NCBI GenBank assembly: GCA_002937675.1
Contig: PTKJ01000005.1
Span: forward strand, 1 to 32,191
Direction: 5' to 3'
Origin: Alphaproteobacteria bacterium MarineAlpha9_Bin1
Lineage (GTDB): Bacteria > Pseudomonadota > Alphaproteobacteria > TMED109
DNA length: 32,191 bases
The position numbers and the translations under genes were made by a program. The notes below the pieces were generated by a model. The model ran no database searches and was not told the origin of the DNA. It saw only the letters and a list, made by a program, of their open reading frames with translations. Positions 25,209 to 32,191 of this stretch are shown here, piece by piece; within the stretch, counting starts at the first letter, position 1, and the number at the start of each line of letters is the position of its first letter.

Positions 25209-27413
25209 CTATACATTTAACGAATTTTTAAACACAAGTGGGGGGCATTTTTTATTGTCATAATAGTCTAGTTCGCAATCAAGGCATTGAAAACACTCAT
25301 TCATATTTATTTTTCCTTTGGTATCTATAGCCTGGACAGGACAAGATTTTTCACATAAATGGCAGGGATTTCCACATTCTGGTCTCCTGGGAATCATATT
25401 GAATATATGGAAGCGTCCTAGAAAAGCTAAGGCAGCACCTAGAGGACACATAAAACGACAGAAAAAACGCTCGGAAAAAATTCCGATAAACACAAGTATT
25501 GAAGCATATAAAACGTAAGGTAGGCTTCTATTAAAATATGAAGTAATGGCTGTTTTAAAAGGCTCTATTTCAATTAAACCGTAAGAATAACTACTTCCTA
25601 AAATTGTTGTGCAAGCTATTGCCATAAGAATAATGTATTTTATCACCCATAGTCTTTCATTTAGCCAGTATGGAATATCAATAGTTGGTAATTTAATGAT
25701 TTTTCCTAATTTAAAACACAATTCTTGAAGCACACCAAATGGACATAGCCACCCACAATATACACCTCTTCCTAATAAAATTAGGGAAACTAGTGTATAG
25801 ATAAAAATTATGACCATTAATGGCTCAAATAAAAATTGTGTAAATCCTTTTCCTAAAACTAATGCTTGTGCATAAGATATGATATTAACTATGCTTAGTT
25901 GGGACTGGGCAATCCAGCCTATCCAAGTTAATGTAATAGTCAAAAAACCTAATCTTATATAACTATGGATTTTTCTATTAGAAGAAAGTTTTTTTTGAAA
26001 TCCTAGAATTAAAGTTAATATAATAAGGAGAAAACATAAAAATATTATGGAATAGTCCTGATTTGCCCATTCCGATTGCCATCCATTTAATTTACTTTCT
26101 CTAACAAGTCCCAAAAAAGCAGTTTCAATTTGTCTCAATCCAGCATCTTCTAATGCTACAGGGTCTCCTGTTATTAATTCTTTAGGTAAAACATAATTTA
26201 GAGAAAAAATTCCACTAGCAAAGCTTTCATTAACGGAAAATTCTAACGTCCATTTTTCTAGAGGATTAAATCCCCATTCCTTTGGAATACGCAACAAACC
26301 TATCGATGAAACATTAGGTTTATTTGCTATTCTGAGAGCAGTAGACTGTAATGTTTCATTTTGACTAAATTTAAATACCTTATCTTTTTGAATTAATTGA
26401 ATACGACTGTATTGATTTTTTTTCCATGACCATAAACCTGATCCCATTACGACTAATAAATTGTCGCCAGTTGCTATCTGCGAAACATGATAAGAATACC
26501 ATTTGTCGCCAAAAATATTTCTTCCTACAGATGCTGGATTAGCTAATCCTGCATAAATATTTATAAATTTTTTATCGGGGTCTTTTAAATAATCTTCGTT
26601 TTCCGGGTTTAACTTTTTTCTAATTTCTTTTTTAGTAAAGGTTTTGCCTACTACCCCTCCCCAATTTACTAATGCAGGCCAGTCACGTTCTTTATAGTTA
26701 TCGACATCAAGATAAAATGGTCCTTCATTAGAGGCTAAACCAGTTTGGCGTAAAACTTTTTTTGCAGCGGTAATAATACCATTAGTTGTAAGAGTTGCAC
26801 TAATAGTTGCTCCCGTTACTCCATCATAACCTCTTCCACCGCCAGTACCTGAGTTTAAATTTACTCTTCTATTAATATTAGTACCTACGAATGTTTCGTG
26901 AAGAGCTTCTAGTAATGTTTGAGGTACACAAGTTGGACAAATCATGGGTTCATGAAGTTCTAATATAACGGATCCTGCTAATCTTCCATCTGGCTTTAAT
27001 CCAACAATAATATCAAAATGATCTCCTGAATATCCTTTAGCCTTTGTCGTTTCATAAGTTGAAAATAAGAAACCAATTTCCTTTTGGGTTCCTTTCGTTT
27101 GAAGAGCTGTAATTTTTTCTGCCGTTTCAGCTTCAGTCGGCTCTCGAGCGTAAACTTGTAAAAATTCAATTCTCCATTTGGCAAGTAGTTTTTCATCTAT
27201 AGTTGTTTTTTCTGCAGCAGTACCTAATACTGGAATGTATGGAGGATTTCCTTGAGGGGATCCCAGAGCTTCTGCTTGCGGAAAAATTTTAGCAACAATT
27301 CCAGGGTTTATTCTACTTTGAAGAGGATCGTTCATATCAGCATATGTAACTTTTATTAAAAATATTAAAGATAAAAGAAAAACCCCAAATATTTTTAATA
27401 ACAACTGTTTCAT
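25209..27413 (-). CDS. NosR/NirI-like FMN-binding polyferredoxin membrane protein
   Basis: A 734-residue membrane flavo-iron-sulfur protein. A signal peptide (5-25) leads to a periplasmic FMN-binding domain (about 120-225) with the flavinylation motif DGVTGATIS, where Thr203 would carry FMN covalently. A further periplasmic region extends to about 450. Helices follow at about 454-471, 486-503, 527-547, 588-606 and 632-648, with the paired cysteine motifs CGWLCP (553-557) and CRFMCP (652-656). The C-terminus has two [4Fe-4S] sites (CGNPCHLCEKSCP and CFQCLDC with Cys723). This is the NosR layout, which moves electrons between quinol and periplasmic redox partners. No nos genes are present. Its ATG overlaps the upstream fusion gene's stop by 4 bases, so the two are coupled. 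Confidence 0.85.
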   Translation of the reverse strand: MKQLLLKIFGVFLLSLIFLIKVTYADMNDPLQSRINPGIVAKIFPQAEALGSPQGNPPYIPVLGTAAEKTTIDEKLLAKWRIEFLQVYAREPTEAETAEKITALQTKGTQKEIGFLFSTYETTKAKGYSGDHFDIIVGLKPDGRLAGSVILELHEPMICPTCVPQTLLEALHETFVGTNINRRVNLNSGTGGGRGYDGVTGATISATLTTNGIITAAKKVLRQTGLASNEGPFYLDVDNYKERDWPALVNWGGVVGKTFTKKEIRKKLNPENEDYLKDPDKKFINIYAGLANPASVGRNIFGDKWYSYHVSQIATGDNLLVVMGSGLWSWKKNQYSRIQLIQKDKVFKFSQNETLQSTALRIANKPNVSSIGLLRIPKEWGFNPLEKWTLEFSVNESFASGIFSLNYVLPKELITGDPVALEDAGLRQIETAFLGLVRESKLNGWQSEWANQDYSIIFLCFLLIILTLILGFQKKLSSNRKIHSYIRLGFLTITLTWIGWIAQSQLSIVNIISYAQALVLGKGFTQFLFEPLMVIIFIYTLVSLILLGRGVYCGWLCPFGVLQELCFKLGKIIKLPTIDIPYWLNERLWVIKYIILMAIACTTILGSSYSYGLIEIEPFKTAITSYFNRSLPYVLYASILVFIGIFSERFFCRFMCPLGAALAFLGRFHIFNMIPRRPECGNPCHLCEKSCPVQAIDTKGKINMNECFQCLDCELDYYDNKKCPPLVFKNSLNV

Positions 27414-29446
27414 ATTAAGCTTTTTTCAGAAATAAAGGCATCTCTTATTGAATTCTTTTGTTTTTTATTATTACATTTAATATTTTTATCATTATAAACT
27501 ATCTGACAAGATAAACATTGGATGCATTCTTTTTTATTTATAGAACCATTCTTTGCAATAGCTTTAGTAGGACATTTAGGTAAACATGCATTACATGATT
27601 CGGATCCGCAGGATTTTACTGTGGTTAACCAATTAATAACTTGAAATTGGCTTGCTAATCCTAATGCAGCACCAGTTGGACAAAGATATCTACAAAAACC
27701 TCGTTCAACAAAAACAACAAATGATAGTATTGCAAGTGACCATAAAATAAAAATAATGGATCTATCAAATTTATATTCTATGACTGTTTTAAAAGGTTCA
27801 AATTCAAAAAATATGTTATTCCCTGTTGTATAAATAGCACTCAAAATAATGGAACCTAATATTACATATTTTAAGTATATTAATTTACTATGGACATAGT
27901 TAGGTATTTCAAAACTCTTAAATTTTAAGGCCTTAGAAATTTTATGTATTAAGTCCTGAATTGTTCCAAATGGACACAACCACCCGCAAAAAATACCTCT
28001 TCCCCAAATGGGAGTTGTAATTATTATAAAAGTTCCTAAAATTATATATATAGGTTCAAATAATATGTTATCCCACATACCGTTATCCAGTTTAAAAGTA
28101 TTATACGATTGATAAATTTTTTGCGTTCCTATTTGCAGGCTTTGAAATACACCGAACCAAAGGAATATAATTCCGGTAAGGAAAATTTTAATATATGTTA
28201 TTTTTTTTCTATATTGAGTAAGTTTTCTAGCAAATAAAGTAATTGTTAGAATTCCTAGTAAAAGCAAACTAGTAAAAAATATAGCGTATTTTTGATGTAT
28301 CCATTCTCTCCACCAATCAGGTCCCCATGCATCTATAAAGCCACTCTTATTAGGCATAATTATATTTGTGAGTGTTTTAGCATTAATATTATCAGTTTTG
28401 TTTATTATTTTATTTGTATAAAGGACGTAAGCTGTAACAGCATATGCTTCGTCATTAGTGAGAGATTGTGGTTCAAAGTATGGCATTGCTCTTCGAATGT
28501 AATCAAATAAAGTTGTGGCATAAGGCCAAAAAGACCCAACAGTTCTTACAGGAATTTCTGTATTTAAAGTGCCTAATCCACCAGATAGAGATTCAAAAGC
28601 TATAATTTTTACTGCATTTGATGTTCCTCTAAAGCTCTCGATCTCGCTTGAAAGTACTTCTGCTTTTCCCTGTGTTCCATGACAAGATAGGCACCGTTCT
28701 TGATATACTTTTTCTCCTATTTCAGCTGTGCCATTTCCTTCAGGTAGGTTCTTACTTGTTGGGCTTATTGAAATGTCTTCTGCAATAATTTTTTTCTCTA
28801 TATAGTCCTTACTTAAACTATTATTATACCAATTTATTTTTTCATTTTGTTTGTTTAATAATTTGGATAGTTTAAAAAATAATGAAGAAGTTTTATGATT
28901 TGAAGAATTAATAATAGTATCTTTTTCTGTATTCCAATTAGCAAGGAAAGTATCTTTGGAAGCGGAATTAATATTTAATAAAGATACTTTATCTAATTTT
29001 TCATCAAAATTTAATATATTATTTTTATAAAGTAAGAAGGCTGTTAAAGCATATGTTTCATTACTGGTTAATGTTTGTGGAGTGTTGTAAGGCATAGTCT
29101 TTCTAATATAATCATATAAAGTTTTAGGATAAGGCCAATCTAAGTTAATTGGTACAGAATTAATATTATCCTTTTCTATTATTTTTGTTTGATTAAAAAA
29201 ATCTTTCTCTGAATGGCATGACACACATTTATTTATAAAAATTTTTTCACCTACTTCAGCGTTGCCTGCGCCATCAGGTAAGTTTGACCCCACAGCATCT
29301 ATAGTAATATCTAATTTTGAAATTATATTCTGGCCAATATTTTTACCAAAATTAAAATCTACATGTTCTTCTGCTTGTACTGCTGATATAAAAAATAAGT
29401 TAGTAAAAATTATTAAAAAAGTTAGGTATTTTTCAAACATATTCAT
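27410..29446 (-). CDS. Fusion of two SoxD-like cytochrome c domains and a NosR-like polyferredoxin module
   Basis: A 678-residue protein with a signal peptide (residues 6-25). Cytochrome domain 1 (about 50-145) has heme site CVSCH (74-78), and domain 2 (about 225-348) has CLSCH (252-256). Both show the SoxD-like plan of a leading NLPDGAGNAEVGE-type segment and a following WPYPKTLYDYIRKTMPY or WPYATTLFDYIRRAMPY segment with a probable axial Met. Transmembrane helices follow from about 387. The module carries CGWLCP (487-491), CRYLCP (585-589) and two C-terminal [4Fe-4S] sites (Cys613/618/621/625 and Cys641/644/647/658). The membrane half is a paralogue of the next gene's (both have EPFKT). It sits 50 bases after the SoxC-like gene, so it probably takes that enzyme's electrons to the membrane. 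I know no described protein with this domain order. Confidence 0.83.
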   Translation of the reverse strand: MNMFEKYLTFLIIFTNLFFISAVQAEEHVDFNFGKNIGQNIISKLDITIDAVGSNLPDGAGNAEVGEKIFINKCVSCHSEKDFFNQTKIIEKDNINSVPINLDWPYPKTLYDYIRKTMPYNTPQTLTSNETYALTAFLLYKNNILNFDEKLDKVSLLNINSASKDTFLANWNTEKDTIINSSNHKTSSLFFKLSKLLNKQNEKINWYNNSLSKDYIEKKIIAEDISISPTSKNLPEGNGTAEIGEKVYQERCLSCHGTQGKAEVLSSEIESFRGTSNAVKIIAFESLSGGLGTLNTEIPVRTVGSFWPYATTLFDYIRRAMPYFEPQSLTNDEAYAVTAYVLYTNKIINKTDNINAKTLTNIIMPNKSGFIDAWGPDWWREWIHQKYAIFFTSLLLLGILTITLFARKLTQYRKKITYIKIFLTGIIFLWFGVFQSLQIGTQKIYQSYNTFKLDNGMWDNILFEPIYIILGTFIIITTPIWGRGIFCGWLCPFGTIQDLIHKISKALKFKSFEIPNYVHSKLIYLKYVILGSIILSAIYTTGNNIFFEFEPFKTVIEYKFDRSIIFILWSLAILSFVVFVERGFCRYLCPTGAALGLASQFQVINWLTTVKSCGSESCNACLPKCPTKAIAKNGSINKKECIQCLSCQIVYNDKNIKCNNKKQKNSIRDAFISEKSLI

Positions 29447-29496
29447 TTAATATTCTATCTTTTGGAGTTATCCTTCAAGTCTCTATGAAATTATTA

Positions 29497-30807
29497 TTAT
29501 TTCTCAGACCAAGTAGAACTTTGAGCAACATCATCATACTCATTTAATATTTTGCCTTTAGCAGTTATTCTCCAAATCTGTATAGAATTGTTATGATATA
29601 AATGTCCTAAACCATATTTTACAGACCAAATAGACCTTTGAGGTTGTGTATTACTCTTACTATCTGTCGCTCTACTTTGTAGTGAGCATTCTTCCCCATT
29701 CCACATCCAGTTATAGCGAAATCTGACCGGAGATAAAGGCTGGTTACTTCCCTCTATTTTTGCAATATTCCAAGTTTTGCCTTTATCGGTAGAAACCTCC
29801 ACTTTTTTAATATTTCCAAGACCTGACCATGCAAGACCCGTAATATGAACAGGTCCTTTCTTTAGGGGAACTGGACCGGCTGTTGGATGAGTAATTACTG
29901 ATTTTACTTCCATCGGAAAGGTAAATTGCAATGTTTTTCCGTTCGTTAGTAAGTCACTATATTTAGAAGTTTCATCTTTAGTATATGTAGGTTTTTTTGT
30001 TACCTTTATTCTTCTTAGCCACTTAATACTTATGTTTCCTTCCCACCCAGGAACAACTAGTCTCATAGGGTATCCTTGCTCAGGTCTTATGCGTTCACCA
30101 TTCTGGTATAATGCTATTAGCGTATCATCTAGTGCTTTTTCCAAAGGTATACTTCGACTCATAGCAGAAGCGTCGGATCCCTCAGCAAGTATCCATTTTG
30201 CCTCTTTCTTTATACCTACTTCGTTTAAAATTATTTTTAGAGGAATACCCGTCCATTCAGAGGTTGACATAAGTCCATGAATTGTTCCGCAGGTTCTATC
30301 TATAGCTATAGGAAAAGCGTTAGAATTATAAAAACTATTTCCAGCACATTCTATAAAATAAGTTTTAGTTTTCATTGGATATTTTAAAAGATCTTCCGTT
30401 TTAAATACTAATGGTCTTTCAACAAGTCCATGAATGAGTAATTCGTGTTGTAACGGGTCTATAGCTGGAATTCCATTATGACTTCTTTCAAAATGCAACC
30501 CATTGGGAGTTATGATTCCTTCAAGCTTTTCTAAGGGAGTCATAGACGCTCCTGTCCCTGGTGCATATTCTTTATATGGCTGAAATATTTTTCGTTTTGT
30601 GTTTACTTCCTGTTGTGCAGGGACCCCGTATTCACTGAAAGTTTTACCAGGAGTAGTCATCCAGGAAGGAGACCCCTCTTTTATAGATTCTGCATTTATA
30701 GAAGCTGGTATAAGACTAGCTGCGGAAGAGAATAATAAAGTTCTCCTGGAGATTTCTATTTTGTTTTTAAAAAAAAAATTACTCTGCTGCTTTTTCATCT
30801 TTTTCAT
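29497..30807 (-). CDS. SoxC-like sulfite dehydrogenase family molybdopterin protein
   Basis: A 436-residue molybdenum enzyme of the sulfite oxidase family. A twin-arginine signal (SRRTLLFSSAAS, residues 20-31) indicates folded export to the periplasm. The molybdenum-binding Cys154 is in FIECAGNS, followed by CGTIHGLMSTSEWTGIPL, GYPMRLVVPGWEGN and the C-terminal dimerisation domain (VSTDKGKTW, NWMWNG). The closest familiar type is SoxC, partner of diheme SoxD in thiosulfate oxidation. SoxXYZAB are absent here, so the substrate is uncertain. In-frame ATGs lie at 30819, 30807 and 30798; 30807 has GGAAAG 5 bases upstream. The gene begins inside the end of the YtoQ gene, so the two are translationally linked. 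Confidence 0.87.
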   Translation of the reverse strand: MKKMKKQQSNFFFKNKIEISRRTLLFSSAASLIPASINAESIKEGSPSWMTTPGKTFSEYGVPAQQEVNTKRKIFQPYKEYAPGTGASMTPLEKLEGIITPNGLHFERSHNGIPAIDPLQHELLIHGLVERPLVFKTEDLLKYPMKTKTYFIECAGNSFYNSNAFPIAIDRTCGTIHGLMSTSEWTGIPLKIILNEVGIKKEAKWILAEGSDASAMSRSIPLEKALDDTLIALYQNGERIRPEQGYPMRLVVPGWEGNISIKWLRRIKVTKKPTYTKDETSKYSDLLTNGKTLQFTFPMEVKSVITHPTAGPVPLKKGPVHITGLAWSGLGNIKKVEVSTDKGKTWNIAKIEGSNQPLSPVRFRYNWMWNGEECSLQSRATDSKSNTQPQRSIWSVKYGLGHLYHNNSIQIWRITAKGKILNEYDDVAQSSTWSEK

Positions 30808-31267
30808 GAAGCTTTCCATATATTACATATCGGAGAATGGCAACAACTTCTTCTACCGATCTGCATGTAGCAAGTGATGCCTGATCTATCTCCTTTAGAG
30901 CATGGTCGAGATTGTAGTCGTGCAAAGTAATTACGGCTTTTCCTTGTGCGGCGGCTAACCCAACATCAAATGCAGCATTCCATTGTTTATATTGATCTCC
31001 AAACTTTACAATTAAAATGTCTGTTTCCTTTAATAATATGCTATTTCTAATAGAATTTATAGCCGCACCTTTTCTGTCATGCCAAAACTTATTTGATTCA
31101 TTTCCTAAAATCGTTACACCACAATCATCTGAATTTGAATGGTTTGTATTTGGTGAATTTATAATTACAGGCAGTTCATCGTGTTTACATAATTTTTTTA
31201 TTTCTTCTCTCCAGTTAGTATGAATTTCTCCCGACAGATAGATTTTCCATATCCTATCTTTAGACAT
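30779..31267 (-). CDS. YtoQ family protein
   Basis: A 162-residue cytoplasmic protein of the YtoQ family, related in fold to nucleoside 2-deoxyribosyltransferases. It shows the family-typical YLSGEIHTNWREEI near the start, KFGDQYKQWNAAFDVGLAAAQGKAVITLHD (about 87-116) and the ALKEIDQASLA segment. No biochemical function is established. The open frame extends to 31342, but the ATG at 31267 has TAAGGAG 6 bases upstream and starts the conserved sequence. It lies 20 bases after the SDR gene and overlaps the SoxC-like start by 29 bases (in another frame). Confidence 0.85.
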   Translation of the reverse strand: MSKDRIWKIYLSGEIHTNWREEIKKLCKHDELPVIINSPNTNHSNSDDCGVTILGNESNKFWHDRKGAAINSIRNSILLKETDILIVKFGDQYKQWNAAFDVGLAAAQGKAVITLHDYNLDHALKEIDQASLATCRSVEEVVAILRYVIYGKLHEKDEKAAE

Positions 31268-31287
31268 ATTTTTCTCCTTATTATAAA

Positions 31288-32094
31288 TTAATTTAAATGA
31301 CTCCCAAATTTTGCATAAAGTTTTCTCATACCTCCTAGCCACCTTGGGTAATTGCTGGTTTTAAGTTTTATATATTCTCCTACTTGAGGGTGGGGAAGTA
31401 TTAAAAATTCTCCCTTAGAGACTGCATCCAAAGTGATCGAAGCGACCTCATTTGCTTCTAACATCCCATCTATTCCTGCTACATTTCCATCTTTCATGTT
31501 GGCCGTCATAGCAGTCTTAACTCCTTGAGGACATAAACATGATATACGCACTGCATTTCCATTATCATCATCTTTTCCATACACTATGGATAAATATTCT
31601 GCAAAACCAACGGCCGCATGTTTGGTAAGAGAATAAGAAGCAGAGTTGATTTCAGAAAGTAATCCTGCCGCAGAGGCAGTGGTTACAAAACGACAATCTT
31701 TTCTTTTACGCATTTTAGGAATTACAGTTTTTGCTGCCCATACGTGATGCCATGTATTGACATTCATTGACAAATCCCAATCTGCATCACTAGTAGAAGA
31801 TAGGTCACCTAAGCATGCTACACCAGCATTCGCAAAAAAGGCGTCAATACCTCCAAGATTGTCCTCTGTCTCGGAGACAAATTTTACTATTTCACTTTCT
31901 TTTCCAACATCACAATTATTTGTTAGGAAGCCATGCTCATTTGAAACGCTATTTAAATCATTTTCGTTGATATCACATACGGATATTTTTGCTCCTCTGG
32001 TTTGGGCTTCTAATGCAATAGCTTTTCCAATTCCTCTGCTTCCTCCCGTAATAGCAACAACTTTATTTTCCCAGTTGAAAGAATTGGTTTCCAT
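31288..32094 (-). CDS. Short-chain dehydrogenase/reductase
   Basis: A 268-residue classical SDR. The nucleotide motif TGGSRGIG is near residues 16-23. An Asp after the second strand (CDINEND) favours NAD, and ANAG is near 89. The catalytic Ser of TTASAAG comes first, then the Tyr-x3-Lys pair in YSLTK near 154. CPQGVKTAM follows the active site. The C-terminus is longer than the minimal SDR and ends in a helical WLGGMRKLYAKF. The substrate is unknown. GGGAGGA 6 bases before the ATG supports the start. It heads the run of genes leading to the SoxC-like enzyme. Confidence 0.88.
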   Translation of the reverse strand: METNSFNWENKVVAITGGSRGIGKAIALEAQTRGAKISVCDINENDLNSVSNEHGFLTNNCDVGKESEIVKFVSETEDNLGGIDAFFANAGVACLGDLSSTSDADWDLSMNVNTWHHVWAAKTVIPKMRKRKDCRFVTTASAAGLLSEINSASYSLTKHAAVGFAEYLSIVYGKDDDNGNAVRISCLCPQGVKTAMTANMKDGNVAGIDGMLEANEVASITLDAVSKGEFLILPHPQVGEYIKLKTSNYPRWLGGMRKLYAKFGSHLN

Positions 32095-32120
32095 ATTTTC
32101 CTCCCTATGATTTTGAAGTA

Positions 32121-32142
32121 AGTATTATTAATGATTAATACT
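32121..32142. repeat. Inverted repeat between the tRNA and SDR genes
   Basis: AGTATTA (32121-32127) faces TAATACT (32136-32142) over an 8-base loop. It lies about 10 bases past the tRNA 3' end on the minus strand and 27 bases before the SDR start. No T run follows, so a terminator is doubtful; RNA processing or a regulator site are alternatives. Confidence 0.3.
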
Positions 32143-32151
32143 AGTGATGAA

Positions 32152-32191
32152 TGGTGCCGCCTGCAAGATTTGAACCTGCGACCCCGTCATT
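32152..32191 (-). tRNA. tRNA gene, 3' part only (probably tRNA-Thr)
   Basis: Read on the minus strand, the fragment ends in an encoded CCA preceded by discriminator A and an acceptor strand AGGCGGC. The T arm is GCAGG-TTCAAAT-CTTGC, the 5-base variable loop is GGGTC and the 3' half of the anticodon stem is TGACG, preceded by AA at positions 37-38. The anticodon lies just outside the window. The acceptor end and the AATGACGGGGTC block resemble alphaproteobacterial tRNA-Thr; the isotype is an inference. Confidence 0.8.

Noticed and set aside
1-32191. CRISPR arrays, insertion sequences, transposases or phage genes.
   Set aside because: No regularly spaced repeats, transposase or integrase motifs or phage proteins were seen. 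All sizeable stretches are ordinary chromosomal genes.

Overview
The window is AT-rich DNA from an alphaproteobacterium, most likely an uncultured marine lineage with a compact genome. The evidence is the alphaproteobacterial form of elongation factor P next to an inositol monophosphatase, the xseB-ispA-tlyA and fabI-aroC/pdxH neighbourhoods, very short intergenic gaps, and frequent TTG/GTG starts. This placement is an inference from gene content; no rRNA gene is present. Coding density is very high. No gap without a gene exceeds about 230 bases, and the largest is the leader and promoter region of the PQQ alcohol dehydrogenase gene (24979-25208).

Layout. 1-3883 (+): efp, a suhB-like phosphatase, and a two-gene inner-membrane/periplasm module (MotA/TolQ/ExbB-type channel plus MotB/OmpA-type protein). 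3902-9324 (-): an RND efflux operon (adaptor, pump) ending in a D-arginine-dehydrogenase-like flavoprotein. 9475-11357 (+): xseB, ispA, tlyA. 11362-13884 (-): fabI, aroC and an AhpD-like protein. 14056-15595: pdxH (+), a MaoC-type hydratase (-) and msrB (+). 15592-19484 (-): a beta-oxidation operon of acyl-CoA dehydrogenase, thiolase and a FadJ-like protein that has lost its whole NAD-binding domain. 19627-21728 (+): an exported HEAT-repeat protein and a DUF1194/VWA protein. 21774-32094 (-): a long co-oriented redox region. In transcription order it holds an SDR, a YtoQ-family protein, a SoxC-like molybdoenzyme, a protein fusing two SoxD-like cytochrome domains to a NosR-like membrane iron-sulfur module, an FMN-binding NosR-like protein, a lanthanide-type PQQ alcohol dehydrogenase, a XoxJ-like binding protein and a XoxG-like cytochrome c. 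The 3' part of a tRNA, probably tRNA-Thr, closes the window.

The most interesting part is 21774-30819. A periplasmic molybdenum enzyme of the SoxC type has no SoxXYZAB partners here. Instead it is followed by a fused diheme/polyferredoxin membrane protein and a paralogous flavin/polyferredoxin membrane protein. These sit directly upstream of a XoxF/J/G-type alcohol oxidation module. I infer a periplasmic electron-transfer system that joins alcohol (C1 or short-chain) and sulfur-compound oxidation to membrane flavin and Fe-S carriers.

The alcohol dehydrogenase gene has its own promoter with two 10-bp direct repeats 22 bp apart. A leader of about 100 nt can fold into a three-way junction that starts almost at the predicted transcription start, and a strong terminator hairpin follows the gene. 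No PQQ biosynthesis genes are in the window.
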